A stretch of DNA of 64,000 nucleotides, taken from the NCBI GenBank assembly GCA_039566865.1, contig CM076944.1, positions 14,096,501-14,160,500 of the forward strand, read 5' to 3'. Positions 34,066-45,928 of the stretch are shown piece after piece. How positions within the stretch are numbered: the first letter of the stretch is position 1; each line of letters opens with the position of its first letter. Under the pieces are notes generated by a model that searched no databases, had not been told where the DNA came from, and worked only from the letters and a program-made list of their open reading frames with translations. Source of the DNA: Aurelia coerulea (Eukaryota > Cnidaria > Scyphozoa > Semaeostomeae > Ulmaridae). The position numbers were made by a program, and so were the translations under genes.

Positions 34066-34670
34066 CCGGGTGTCCTAAGAAAATGTATACGGATTTGGTT
34101 GACTCTAGCGATGTGAATTTAGCTTCACTCAATGTCTAATCACTCTAAAAATGTTCTTCGATAGTTAACTTGAACATAGATACTTCGTTTGTTCATATTG
34201 GTACTTTGAGAACAGACATGTTAATCTTGAAAGCTCAAACTTGCCTCTTGCTGCAAACCAGAGCTTTAGCCATTTTGCCTAAGCAATTTCTTAGGGCACA
34301 GCGTATAAATAAATGATAGGCTTGATATAATTTGAGCAATATTAGTTCTTGTGTTATTCTGTTGTCTAGAAGTCACTCCCACTCACCTATCGGGAAGTTT
34401 CTTAATTCTTCATTAATTTTAGTTCTTAATTTCGATGTGCTTCGGGAATTTGCTTAGGCCAAAAGGCCAAAGCTCTGGTTTGCAAGTGGACGCAAATTTG
34501 AGCATTAAAAATTGATATTTCTACTCTCAAAGCATCAAGACCAACAAACGAGGTTTCTATGTTCAAGTTAACTATTGAGAAACATTTTGAGAATAATTAG
34601 CCACTGATTAAAGCTAAATTCACATTGCTGGAGTCAACCAAATCTGTATACATCTTTTTGGGACACCCGG
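34066..34670. mobile_element. TA-flanked MITE, 605 bp
   Basis: TA at 34064-34065 and 34671-34672. The ends are CCGGGTGTCC and the inverse. Long inverted arms share GTATACNGATTTGGTTGACTC, TTCACTC/TAATC, GTTAACTTGAACATAGA and CCAGAGCTTT. The arm word GATTTGGTTGACTC recurs in variant form in the 38664-40352 element (GATTTGATGGGGACTAGCGATG). Confidence 0.85.
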
Positions 34671-34672
34671 TA

Positions 34673-35864
34673 GATATTTGCGACTAATGTGCTATTCTTT
34701 GGTGTAGTAGAAAGTGTCTGCATGTAGACAAACCATCGAGGACGGGGATTAGCTATCTCACAGAAATCTATATAGACACATTCAAAGTATAAGGTATAAG
34801 GTTAAAAAAGTTTGTTCGAATGTTCAGAGATTTCAGACAACTATTGAAAACGTTCAATTTTCAGTTTCTTTGGTTCTAAGATTCTGGAATCAAAATGCTA
34901 TAATTTTTCCAATTATCTTAAAGACAATTGACACGAACAATTTGATCTTATGCAAATTTCTTTTGAGAGTGCATTGAAAATGATCGAAAATGGCACATAC
35001 TGACCTTAGGAAACACAGCGGGCATGGGTATGTATTTGCTCTATTTGTTGGTACATATTGCCTTAAGTTTTAAGTGGGGTGCTAAGTGAGTAAGATATTA
35101 CGTTTTTATCAGTAGAAATGCTTGGTATTAATTCTAATTGCTGCAAAAAAATTCATACGCTAGATATTTGGACGAAACAATTTGGTGCCAATTCCCTAAA
35201 ACATTAACGCCCGAAAACTTGTGGGTTTGATGCAAAAGGCAACCTGTAACATCCAAAGCACTGGTCAAATAAAACTAAATTACAATAGGATCGTCCAATA
35301 TTTGTTGGCTTTAGGCCAGCATATAGATGGCTACATGGATCCAACAACACAAGCCAAACTTCAATAATAAGATCTGAAGCCCTAAATTGTAGTGAGATAT
35401 GCACTAAGATAGAGTGAGCAGGATTCATTTCTAGGGACAATGTACTCACTGATTTTGTTGGATGTTGATGTTTGCAAACTGACATCTTGCAAGCAAAATT
35501 TGTGCAATTTTCATAGGATTTCAGACACATCCCAGCTACAAGACATTAGAAATGAAGTCCTGGTTAAGCAGTGGTAAAATTTGCTTGAACACCGCATATC
35601 ATGGGTCTTTAATTTGATTATATTTTGGAGCTTCAGAATCCAGGTACCTTGGTTCATTCAGCGGTCTATGCACTCCACTATGCCATTGCTTCTAGCACAA
35701 CTCTAGCTGAATTAATGCAATATAATAAAGCAATATTTGTAAGCTTGCATAAAATATTGTAGTAATTATGTTTTCGTCAAGGCTGATGAAGCGTGATTTC
35801 CTTTCTTTCTTATCGAACTCTATGGTTATTTACAAGTGAATATTCTTGCTGTTAATAAAGTTAA
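34673..35864. other. Unassigned sequence
   Basis: No gene or repeat recognised; only short ORFs without motifs. Confidence 0.35.
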
Positions 35865-35990
35865 GTGAATGCAGCTAAGAAGAATAGTATAAGACAATCG
35901 TCTGCCAGCCTGTGGGGCTCACTGCTATTTACAAGCAGTTATGCGCCCCCTCCCGAAAAAAGGATTTGCAAGGGAAGATTCGAATTTGAG
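35860..35990. repeat. Dispersed repeat shared with 48805-48930
   Basis: AAGTGAATGCAGCTAAGAAG...AGTATAAGA...CTCACTGC...GCAAGGGAAGATTCGA parallels 48805-48930 (AAGTGAGTGCAGCTCAGAAG...GCAAGGGAGGATTCGA). The type is unknown. Confidence 0.55.
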
Positions 35991-36280
35991 AAAAATTCCA
36001 AAAATTCAATTATAAATCAACTACAAATAACAGTGAAGCGTGTGGCGATGTATGATAAATAGCAAAAATAACTGATTACTCATCAAAAATTAAACTTCTA
36101 TCGCCATAGAAAAACGAAACTAAACGTATCGGGCCGTGCCCTTCGTCAGTAGTAAAGGAACTTAGTAGAAGCGAAGATTATAGAAAAAGAAAGAATGTTT
36201 AATAGAACGCTAGGATCGAGCAAGTAACGGAAGAATTAGACGAGCGAAAATGGAACGCTCAGGAGCAAGAGGAAATACAA

Positions 36281-37352
36281 TCATAAAAAGGAAAATTGCT
36301 TGTTAAGTCCTTTCGGAACACGTGTGTCCAGTTTAAAAATTATTCTTTTCTCGAGTGTCTTTCTTTTTCGCGAGTCTATGGGGGCATCCAACAGTCCAAG
36401 AATGTTCATATCATGAATGGAATGTCCTGCCGAATTAAAGTGTTGCGAGACGTTAATGTCGCCTTGGTCCTTCTTTCTTTCATCCTCGTGAAGCTTGTGC
36501 TCAACGTTCCTCATATGCTCTCCAAATCTTTCATTTAATTGTCGGCAGGTTTCCCCAATATATAAGATTTCACACTTGCTGCATTTAATGGCATAGATTA
36601 GGCATGTGGAAGAACAAGTAAAGCGTTTGTGAACAGTGAAAGAGTTGCCAAGATTTTGAATTACAGGGGTTTGAAAAACATGGTTGCAGGTACGGCATCG
36701 TGGATGTCTACAAGGGTAGGTACCAGGGTTTTCTTCTTTTTTCTTTAATTTTGAACGAACCAAAATGTCTCTTAAGTTGGAATCACGGCGAAATGCCATC
36801 AATGGTGGTTTTGCAAAAATGGCCTTTGTGTCCTTGCTCGTCTGCAGGATGTCAAAATTCTGGTAAATGATCCTCTTGATAGGCATTGATAGAGGGTGAT
36901 AGGTAAGAGTTAGTGGGATCCTGTCTTCGCTGGTTTCGTTACGTTTGACTTGTAGGGCTTGCTGCCGTGAAATTCTTGATATGCGTTCAAGTGCGTTGTC
37001 AATTACATTTTTCGGATAACCACTTTCCAGGAAGAATTTGCACATTTCTTTTGCTTTATCTGCAAAGTCTGGCTTGTTGGAGCAAAGTCTCTTGAGGCGT
37101 AGTAGTTGTGAGAAAGGAATTGAGTGTTTACATTTGACAGGATGCGAGGATGAATATGAGAGATAACGATGAGCGTCAGTCTCTTTATAGTGGACAGATG
37201 TGGAGATGATATTGTCTTTGATTGATAGTGTGATGTCGAGGAATGGTATGGATGTTTGCGTGATCTCTACTGTGAATTTGAGAGCTGGATGGAAATTGGA
37301 TACGAAATCAATGAAAGCTTCAAGTTGTTCACGTGGAAGGGAAGTGGCGCCA
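36281..37352 (-). CDS. Penelope-like GIY-YIG protein, left copy (RT core missing)
   Basis: The minus-strand frame from about 37352 to the stop at 36281. The first Met in the frame is at 37045 (254 residues), but coding sequence continues upstream: LEAFIDFVSNFHPALKF and SIPFLDITLSIKDNI are the last RT motifs. The mature part contains a cysteine knuckle (CRHPRCRTC) and a GIY-YIG nuclease (CLIYAIKCSKCEILYIGETC, followed by RQLNERFGEHM). RT motifs A to C with the catalytic aspartates are not present, so the copy is 5'-truncated and could supply only a nuclease. It is the mirror image of the plus-strand copy. Confidence 0.85.
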
Positions 37353-38316
37353 ATTCCTCGACATCACACTATCAATCAGAGACAATATCATCTCCACATC
37401 TGTCCACTATAAAGAGACTGACGCCCATCGTTATCTCTCATATTCATCCTCGCATCCTGTCAAATGTAAACACTCAATTCCTTTCTCACAACTACTACGC
37501 CTCAAGAGACTTTGCTCCAACAAGCCAGACTTTGCAGATAAAGCAAAAGAAATGTGCAAATTCTTCCTGGAAAGTGGTTATCCGAAAAATGTAATTGACA
37601 ACGCACTTGAACGCATATCAAGAATTTCACGGCAGCAAGCCCTACAAGTCAAACGTAACGAAACCAGCGAAGACAGGATCCCACTAACTCTTACCTATCA
37701 CCCTCTATCAATGCCTATCAAGAGGATCATTTACCAGAATTTTGACATCCTGCAGACGAGCAAGGACACAAAGGCCATTTTTGCAAAACCACCATTGATG
37801 GCATTTCGCCGTGATTCCAACTTAAGAAACATTTTGGTTCGTTCAAAATTAAAGAAAAAAGAAGAAAACCCTGGTACCTACCCTTGTAGACATCCACGAT
37901 GCCGTACCTGCAACCATGTTTTTCAAACCCCTGTAATTCAAAATCTTGGCAACTCTTTCACTGTTCACAAACGCTTTACTTGTTCTTCCACATGCCTAAT
38001 CTATGCCATTAAATGCAGCAAGTGTGAAATCTTATATATTGGGGAAACCTGCCGACAATTAAATGAAAGATTTGGAGAGCATATGAGGAACGTTGAGCAC
38101 AAGCTTCACGAGGATGAAAGAAAGAAGGACCAAGGCGACATTAACGTCTCGCAACACTTTAATTCGGCAGGACATTCCATTCATGATATGAACATTCTTG
38201 GACTGTTGGATGCCCCCATAGACTCGCGAAAAAGAAAGACACTCGAGAAAAGAATAATTTTTAAACTGGACACACGTGTTCCGAAAGGACTTAACAAGCA
38301 ATTTTCCTTTTTATGA
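37333..38316 (+). CDS. Penelope-like GIY-YIG protein, right copy (RT core missing)
   Basis: An open frame of 327 residues. The first eight (MEGKWRQF) arise from the inversion junction. LDITLSIRDNIISTSVHY then begins the shared RT tail. Also present are FAKPPLMAFRRDSNLR (typical of Penelope proteins before the nuclease), the cysteine knuckle CRHPRCRTC, and the GIY-YIG core LIYAIKCSKCEILYIGET with downstream R and E residues. The shared part differs from the left copy by very few residues (for example N for D in NLRNILV). Without RT motifs A to C it cannot reverse-transcribe. Confidence 0.85.
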   Translation: MEGKWRQFLDITLSIRDNIISTSVHYKETDAHRYLSYSSSHPVKCKHSIPFSQLLRLKRLCSNKPDFADKAKEMCKFFLESGYPKNVIDNALERISRISRQQALQVKRNETSEDRIPLTLTYHPLSMPIKRIIYQNFDILQTSKDTKAIFAKPPLMAFRRDSNLRNILVRSKLKKKEENPGTYPCRHPRCRTCNHVFQTPVIQNLGNSFTVHKRFTCSSTCLIYAIKCSKCEILYIGETCRQLNERFGEHMRNVEHKLHEDERKKDQGDINVSQHFNSAGHSIHDMNILGLLDAPIDSRKRKTLEKRIIFKLDTRVPKGLNKQFSFL

Positions 38317-38447
38317 TTGTATTTCCTCTTGCTCCTGAGCGTTCCATTTTCGCTCGTCTAATTCTTCCGTTACTTGCTCGATCCTAGCGTTCTATTAAAC
38401 ATTCTTTCTTTTTCTATAATCTTCGCTTCTACTAAGTTCCTTTACTA

Positions 38448-38472
38448 CTGACGAAGGGCACGGCCCGATACG
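38448..38472 (+). other. Hammerhead-like core variant at Penelope family 2 end
   Basis: CTGACGA, an extra A, GGGC-ACG-GCCC stem, then GATACG. The inverse copy is at 36125-36149. The GAT in place of the GAA box would weaken a hammerhead core, yet the layout is the same as in family 1. Confidence 0.4.
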
Positions 38473-38663
38473 TTTAGTTTCGTTTTTCTATGGCGATAGA
38501 AGTTTAATTTTTGATGAGTAATCAGTTATTTTTGCTATAAATCAACTACGCTTGCCATGCTTCGATTGTGGCGCTGCGCAGGTCCACCGTCGTAGTTGGC
38601 ATTCAGGTGTATGGAAAGTTCAATTTTCGTGCGCCGGTCATTAAGTGAGAATATATATATATA

Positions 38664-40352
38664 CCGGGTGTCCCAAAAAAAAGGTAACAGATTTGATGGG
38701 GACTAGCGATGAGAGTATAAGTCAAATCGATCCCAAATAAATTTTGAAGTACTCTTCGATAGTTAACTTGAAGATTAATACCTCGATTGTTGATAATGGC
38801 GCATCGAGAGTTGAAATATTAATCTCGAAAGCCAAAATTTGCGTCCATCTACAAACCAGAGCTTTTGTGTTTTGGCCTAAACTGCTATTGCACTGGTTAG
38901 GGTAATCTCCTCAGTCAAAGACATTTTTGGACAAGGATCGGTCCTTTGGGTACCCGTTTGAAAAGAACGTAAAAAACTGAAAACTAACAAACAAATTAAT
39001 GAATATAGTCACCAAGGAGTATTTTTCTCCTGTCAAAATGCATTTACAAAACAAAAGTTCACCAAGCCAAGCACGATTGAGCATTTTTTATGTTCCCTTG
39101 GGCATATACGATTGCTTGTTTCGTAATAATTTCGTGAGAGATGATGCAAAAAACATGTCATTCAGGCAATGAAGATTGCAAGATAGTCTATGTGTTAACC
39201 CTATTACTACCGGGGGGGGGGGCACAAAGTGCCCGCGGCAAAGTTTATTTGATGTAGTGTCGTCAGTTCAAAAGATAAAGAGCTTGAAACTTGCGACTTT
39301 TCCTAAAATTTCATGGACTAATTAAAATTTGTAATTTTTTTTCAAAATGGTAGATACTGATCACGTGACCAACCTCTTTTCGACACGTGGTCAGCCAAAC
39401 AATTAAAGAAGCGAGTCCAGTTTTAAAAAGGGTGATCGTAGAACATCGAGAATACCACCATTCGATAGTTCTCGATGAGAGCTTTCAGATGAAGTATAGT
39501 TTTATCCATTTTTGATAACGTCAGCAAATTTAACGTTCATGACGTCAACAAAGTTTATGACGTCATATATATAATAACAAATGTATTAAATAACCTTGAA
39601 TTGTCACAATTGGTACTATTGATTGTTATGAACAATTGTAAGGCATTTTAGATCATTTTCATCAGTAATTAAGGGTTTAAATGAAATAATGACAAACTGA
39701 TGCAAATAAATGATGAAGATATGATGTAAATAATGAGCTTAAATTGACATTACATTGCTAATTTTTATTCAATGATGCTTTGGGATACATTCTAGTAGCA
39801 ATATGAAATAAATTATCAACTAAGAACATAAATATTGCCAATATTGCTAATAGTAAGCAAAAAGATCAATTTTCCACAATTATGACGTCATAGTGACGTC
39901 ATGGTTCTAATGTTAAAGCCTACGGGACTTATTTCGCCGATGAATAACTTTTCTCATGCAGGTGTAATTTAAGGTTTTTGTAGAATCAAGAAAGGGGTCT
40001 CTTCGGGGCTAAATTCTTGAATCTGATTGTAAAGTTCAGAGTCAGATTTCCACTAAAATGTGTTCCTAAGCACGAAGTTTCTTGTTTGTACTTAGCTATG
40101 ATTGAGGAGATTCCACAGCACAGCGAGTTAACAGCTTAGGCCAAACCCCAAAAGCTCTGGTTTGGAGTAGGAGGCAAATTTGGACTTTCAGGATCAATAT
40201 TCCAACTCTTGATGCACCAATATCAACAAATAAGGTATCAATCTTCAAGTTAACTATCTAAGAGTGCTTCAAAACTTATCAGGGGTCGATTCAACTTAAA
40301 CTCTTATCGCTAGCCCCAATCAAATCTGTTACCTTTTTTTTGGGACACCGAA
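38664..40352. mobile_element. TA-flanked MITE containing a TTAA MITE
   Basis: Left end CCGGGTGTCCCAAAAAAAAG after TA (38662-38663). The right end near 40352 is a slightly degraded inverse (GGGACACCGAATATA). Inverted arms of about 220 bp share AGGTAACAGATTTGAT, GATAGTTAACTTGAAG and CCAGAGCTTTTG. A TTAA-type MITE occupies about 39199-39920 inside it. Confidence 0.8.
39199..39920. mobile_element. TTAA-type MITE with lost right end
   Basis: Follows TTAA at 39195-39198 and begins CCCTATTACTACCGGGGG with a GGGGCACAAAGTGCCC hairpin (39211-39234). TGACGTCA palindromes lie at 39538-39570 and 39883-39902. The right end is not recognisable; homology with the 7578-8450 element stops near 39905-39920. 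Confidence 0.7.
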
Positions 40353-40939
40353 TATATATATATTCATTTATTTGGTACTTATTTACTTCCAAAATACATC
40401 GTTCTTAGAAGAACACTGTTGAAGAGGGACACGAGTGCAATTTGGGAGTATCTTTGAACAGTAAAGCCAGAGGTTGATACTTTGTTAATGAGAGCTATTT
40501 TGCGTTACATATGAACACAATCATTGTTTTTGGCGTACTCCAATCTCCAAGAGTGTTTGTTGTATTTCTTTTAAAATTGAAAGCTAGAGGAGGAGACCCT
40601 CGAGGCGGGAAACAGCAACATTTGTTTTGCTTACAATCATGTCCCTTCTGTGCTTTCTATTTTCGAAACTTGGTAGACACCATCTGCACGGCATCTGTCT
40701 CTCCTGTTTTCCTTCATTTTGCATTCCTCTTTCTACTTTTTATAAAATATTGCCTTTAAAATTCATTGAATATTTACTTTATGCACTTTACGGTGCCTCC
40801 GAGAATCACCTCTATTTCCAATAGAATTCACAAAAAAGCTTTTGCTTACATATGATATTACTAAAATTTTCATCATTTTCTTCTTAAAACTTTAGCATTT
40901 CAGTTACGAATTTGTTCCAATTCACTGCGCAAATTAACG

Positions 40940-42067
40940 TTCCGCAAGAAGTAAAAAATAGATGTGACGTCATAATTATTCTATACAAACTTGCAAGAGT
41001 ACACACGAAAATGTCACTTTTTTTATCTAAATCATTTTTTTGGTGGATTGATGAAGCCAAACTATGTAAATCAAAGCATTGTTAGGAGGTGAAAATCTAC
41101 GTATAAAGTGGAAAACTTGATTTTAGCAAATGCAAGATGGCCGACAGAGAGATTAGAAGTCTTGTTTTCTGAAAAATGACACATGCAGCCATAAAAGAGA
41201 ATTTCTCTAAATACTACAATGAACACTAGTTAAATGATAAATGATTGTATACTTGATATTAGAATAAATGAATGATTGTATACTTAATGATTGTATAAAT
41301 GATTGTCCTTTTGAAAATATTGCTTTGATTTTGCAAACTATGCTGACAGCAGCATTTTTTCCCAGAAGGAAACACAGGAATTGGGCAAAGGAGGAAAGGG
41401 GAACCAAGGGGTTGAGGATAGTAATTTGGTGTCATATTGAGAATATCTTGACAAATTAGAGACTTGCAAGTCACAAAATTGTCACTGTAAAATAGATTTT
41501 AAGATATGCATGAAAGCTAGTTGTTATTAGTACTATATGAGGATACACCTGAGAAATTGTATACCGTTTTACCGTTTTACACAACATTTCAACAAAATTA
41601 CACAAATTAGGTCAACACAACCATATTGATCAGCTTTTCTATATATATTTCTTACTGAAAAACTTTTGCGGTCGAAATATTCTTGTGCCAACTAATTGTT
41701 GCAATTTTCTTGAAGATGACGTCATAGATAAAGTAACGTGACACGTAATTTTTCTTTTTTCATACAAAAAATTAACTTTACTAATTATAAGTACACAAAG
41801 CAACAAGGATACTAGCCAAGGGATATGAGGCAAGTTGTACTTAGATCCATAAGCAGCTTACCTAAAAGTTGGCCCTGACCACTGTGAAAAGATCAGCCAC
41901 CAACCATTCAAATTAAATTGTTTTTGAATATTTCACCAAAAATCACACTTCACATGGATAGAAACTAAAATTCAAAAAGCTATTTCCTGGTTCGATGTAC
42001 CATTTTGGAGCAGTTCTCCATTAAGCAAGTGGAGGGGGGCGGAATGAGCCCCCGATTCTGGATAGGG
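40940..42067. mobile_element. TTAA-type MITE, left end lost
   Basis: The right end ATCCAGA-like...TAGGGTTAA is intact (TTAA 42068-42071), with a partial G-run hairpin at about 42033-42055. The body matches the copy at 29870-31490 (without its LINE), including the ATGCTGACNNCAGCATTTTT and GACAGAGAGATTA words. The left terminus is missing. Confidence 0.7.
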
Positions 42068-42071
42068 TTAA

Positions 42072-42710
42072 TGAAAGATGTCTGGCCTATCTGCATACCA
42101 GGAACAGGAACCCTCACAAGCATATCTCATCGTCGTACTTGTGGCTAATTCATATCACACACCTTTAAGAGGAGAAATAGAATTATCAGCTTTGCCTGGC
42201 CTGGAGAAATGCTTTCCTGCCTCAGCTATGAATGAAATGGCATTGCAAATAAGTTAATAAAGTTGAAAATTAATTCCAGTATCAAAATAAGACATATCAA
42301 GTGACCAAAACTCACCACTTTACCTCATATGGCAAATGTCAAAAAGCTTGAGTTGTCGAGCCTTTTTGGTTGCAAACTGAACCTTACACAAACAGTATTA
42401 TATAGTTGTCTGAGACCAGAAATAGTATTTAAAACGGTTTATGAGGAAACATGTACCTATAAATAATATCTGAAGATATGAACAACATCAAACAGGATGG
42501 CATATTTCATGCTGTCAATCGGATTACGGTAGCTACAGGAAAATCACTTCTTCCAAACAGCACAGAATATTCCCCTGAACATATGGATAATTTTTTTGAC
42601 CAAACGCTGTTGGTTTCAACTGACTTGCCCTCTCAGTTCCCGAATCATTAGAAAATCTTGTTTCATCTTGTCAAAGTGGCTCTATCTGAACGCCGTTTGT
42701 GCCCCCGAAC
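42072..42710. other. Unassigned sequence
   Basis: No gene, splice pattern or repeat recognised. Confidence 0.35.
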
Positions 42711-42839
42711 AATAATAATAATAATAATAATAATATTAAAACAAAACCACCATCAAAAATAACAGAAAAAAGTATATGAAAAACAAAACTGTTAAAAGCA
42801 AAAATAATAATAATAATATATATAATAATAAATAAATAA

Positions 42840-42895
<56 letters not shown>

Positions 42896-42985
42896 TAATA
42901 ATAATAATGATGATATAATGATAATAATAATAATAATAATACAATAATAATAATAATAATACAATAATAATAATAATAATTAAAA
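42711..42985. repeat. (AAT)n microsatellite
   Basis: About 270 bp of mostly AAT repeats with small interruptions. Long Leu/Tyr/Ile-rich minus-strand ORFs here are artefacts of the repeat. Confidence 0.95.
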
Positions 42986-43841
42986 TTACACGAATCTTTA
43001 TACAGGATTAACACTTCAACGTTACTGCTGTTATCAATGTGTGTCCTGATATGTGTCCTGAACCCCAACAGATTCCCGTTCACCTTCACTTTTCCATATA
43101 CTTACATGTGTAGGAATCCGAAAATCTATATACATAAGGAGCGGAGGGTTTTGTTACGCAGATTTTTGTTTAAAACGCTCTCCCGCAGGTAGCTCTTCAT
43201 GCCTGTTGCTCACCTCCAAAAATACCAGAAAAACGAGGAAAAAATTGTTAAAGATAAGAGCTTGCCATTGGCCCGATTCTTGTTTTGCAACTATTTCTGG
43301 GAGTATTTGAGAAGGGGCTTTGTACCCTACAGGGTGTCCCAAAAAAGTTTTCGATGTTTGATTAAATATAAAAAATATCGAAATACTGAACGGGCTCCAT
43401 AGCAAAATAACCATATTGCTGAGATTGTAAATTAATTTTAGACACCAGAAGCTGGCAAATCGGCTACATATTCCCGGATTTATGAGCTTTCAAAGTTTGT
43501 GCGAAAGTTGAAACCAGACGTCCCTAAATTGCATATTTTGTGAAAGTAGAACCTTGTTTATTGAAAGAAAATCAAATGTATTTCAAAAGCACTTTCGATA
43601 AACTAGCTTCCTATAACATTGAATCAAGGTTATGGATGCTTGGAAGAATCCTGTTCAGCACAATTTGGAATTGCCCCATCTCTCATTGATTAAGTTTTCA
43701 TTCCATGTTTTTAAATGCTATTTACAAATTTTTACGTTTTCACTTTTTAGAGCTACAAGCGAGTTTCTTAAAATTTTCGTTTTCGAAAAAACTGAAAATC
43801 ATCAAAAAACGTTGATCAAATTTTCTAAAGAATAAACATGA

Positions 43842-44345
43842 ATGGACAAAGGAAAAGATTTTCAGCGTGATTTGGAGATTTGGAAATTGATTATTGTAAA
43901 CTTCTGCACGAGCGTTATTTCAACGATTGGCCTGTTGCGAAATTCTGTTGTAGTTACAATAAAGTACCGCCCCAAAAGCAGTCACAAAATCAAAAATTTA
44001 ACAAGACTCCATGCTTTTTGGCCCCATGACGCTTTCTCGCTTGTCTTTTTAACCCCCTTGACACAGGAACACAACCTGCAACAAAGCATAAATTCAATGA
44101 CATTACAAAAGAAAAGACATTCCTTTATACCCTTAAAATATTATTACATTTCTCCCAATATAGTACGGACTCTCATAAAGCAGCTTACAATTAGTCGATT
44201 TCTAAATCCCACATCACCACTAGTATTCTTAAGTAAATTTTGGCAACGTTTACAAGGATTAAATAACTTTGGAAGTCCTATTTGGTTTGCTCTGATATCA
44301 ACGAGAGGTGAAACATTAGACAGTCTTCTGTTACCTCGATTTTAG
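43842..44345 (+). pseudogene. 167-residue ORF of unknown nature, faint GPCR-like start
   Basis: Begins MDKGKDFQRDLEIWKLIIVN. A hydrophobic segment TSVISTIGLLRNSVVVTIKY (about residues 24-43) looks like transmembrane helix 1 of a class-A receptor (GLLGNS-type signature with R for G), followed by a basic loop (RPKSSHKIKNL). No second good helix, DRY or NPxxY motif follows, and the rest is unrecognised. It may be a decayed receptor fragment or transposon sequence; the evidence is weak. Confidence 0.2.
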
Positions 44346-45089
44346 GACGTCTATTAGGGAAAAAAGTCATTTGACCCCATCCAGACTAGGCTTTTTGAAA
44401 CTCTGGGGAGAACCATAAGTGCTAAAGTCTTGAAACTTGACACAAGTAACAAACACGATAAGGCAAACAAGATGATGTAATTTTTTTGTTTATGTCACGT
44501 GATTAAGTACTGACGTCAGCAAATGTTGCTATTCTGGGTGTAAAACCACAAGGACTTTGTTACGTTGTATCTCCAAATCACTTGAATAGATCGATGTGAG
44601 ATTTGAACCATAGAAGGATTATATCCTTGTGACGGTATGTCCAAACCCAACAAATCACACTTCTCGATCAAAAACAACAATGTGAATTCAATTGCGAAGC
44701 CAGCAGTTAAAAAAATATTTTAAGAGAGAGTTTAAAATGTCATAAAGTCAATTTTCAACATCATTCTTCCGAATCGGTGGACAAGCCTGAGTCGAGAGAA
44801 GAACCTCAGAAATTTAATCCTGTTACGACGATGAGTGCCCCAGCAGGAAAGAAGAATTATTGACAGAGATCCGGAGTTAACCAAGTAAATCGTAGCAGTA
44901 AATAAGTTTTCTTTCAGTTGCAGCTAAACGGGGTGAAATTACTGTCATCTTCAAATATATACACCCAATTTTGTAAGAAACAGCGAGCAAGTGGTATGCT
45001 CTTAAAGAAACTTAAGAAACTATGTACCTTACCTGAATTAAAAAAGCAAAGAAGCTTTTGTAATTTACAGTTTCCATTTCCACAGTAAC

Positions 45090-45430
45090 ATAAACGTAAT
45101 TATTTAATAAGAAACTAAGAATTTGGGGCAAAGTTTCTCAAAATTATTTCTTATGCGTTTCTTATTAAAGGTTTCATAACAAACTTCAAGGTCACTACTT
45201 TTGCCATCGTGAACATTTCAAAAGTACATTTTTTGAAACCTTTCCAATGTTTAGACATTGCTCAAGTATCTTTTGAGTAATATGATACCGGAAACAAGTG
45301 AACAATTATGATCAAGATTTCCATCAGAACTTATTAGAATGAATGGTTTCTCAATTTAATAGTTTCTCAGTACTCGAGCTTCTTTATTTTTTGGCGATCT
45401 GAGACTTGAGTTCTTATCAAAAATGCGTGT
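45090..45430 (+). repeat. TTTCTTA-rich repeat, copy 1
   Basis: Similar to 50190-50520 (same orientation) and 50785-51167 (inverted). All carry multiple TTTCTTA/TAAGAAA heptamers, CAGTACT and TTTTTTGGCGATCTGAGA. A non-coding mobile repeat of unknown class. Confidence 0.7.
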
Positions 45431-45928
45431 AGCGTGTAAACAGTTTTTGACATTGAAACCATTGGGTTCTGCCACTCTTCGGCCACTCTGCACTTGACAT
45501 GCAGATTGCAGTCACTTTCAGTAAACCGCACGCTCAAAATGTTTCTATTTAAAAAGGTTTGTTTTGACTCCAACTTTGGAAAGGAGAATCATTTCTTGGT
45601 TTTGATAGTGGTGGATGAAGTTCACATTAGTATATTTCCGAGTGTGATTTCTGCAATTTGTTAATCAAGCATTGCAAACTTTCAAGATTGGATAATGTCA
45701 AACAGTAGTCAAATAGAAGAGAGAACGGGCCTGAGAAGAAGTCCAGTATTGTAGAAGTTTTTGTAACAAGGTTTCTGATTGGCTGATCTGCTTCCAATGT
45801 TACGGAACGTAACAGCGTTATGTTTGGCTAGAGATTGGACTACCAATGATGAAATTGCTTTTCGTCCAATCAGCGACGGGCAGTAGGGGAATCGCCATTA
45901 TTTTTCAACCGTCAAATATCCAGACAAA

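Larger units (their letters stand above)
36061..38536. mobile_element. Head-to-head pair of a second Penelope-like family
   Basis: Inverted arms 36061-37243 and 37353-38536 (about 1183 bp) share a GIY-YIG coding frame and 3' ends. The spacer 37244-37352 extends only the left copy upstream (in its orientation it encodes an RT tail). ATAAAT is duplicated outside both ends (36055-36060 and 38537-38542), so the whole inverted pair behaves as one insertion. The outer ends carry CTGACGA...GATACG motifs (36125-36149, 38448-38472), analogous to family 1. Confidence 0.9.

Noticed and set aside
42671..43089. Leu/Tyr/Ile-rich minus-strand ORFs resembling membrane proteins
   Set aside because: They translate an (AAT)n microsatellite.
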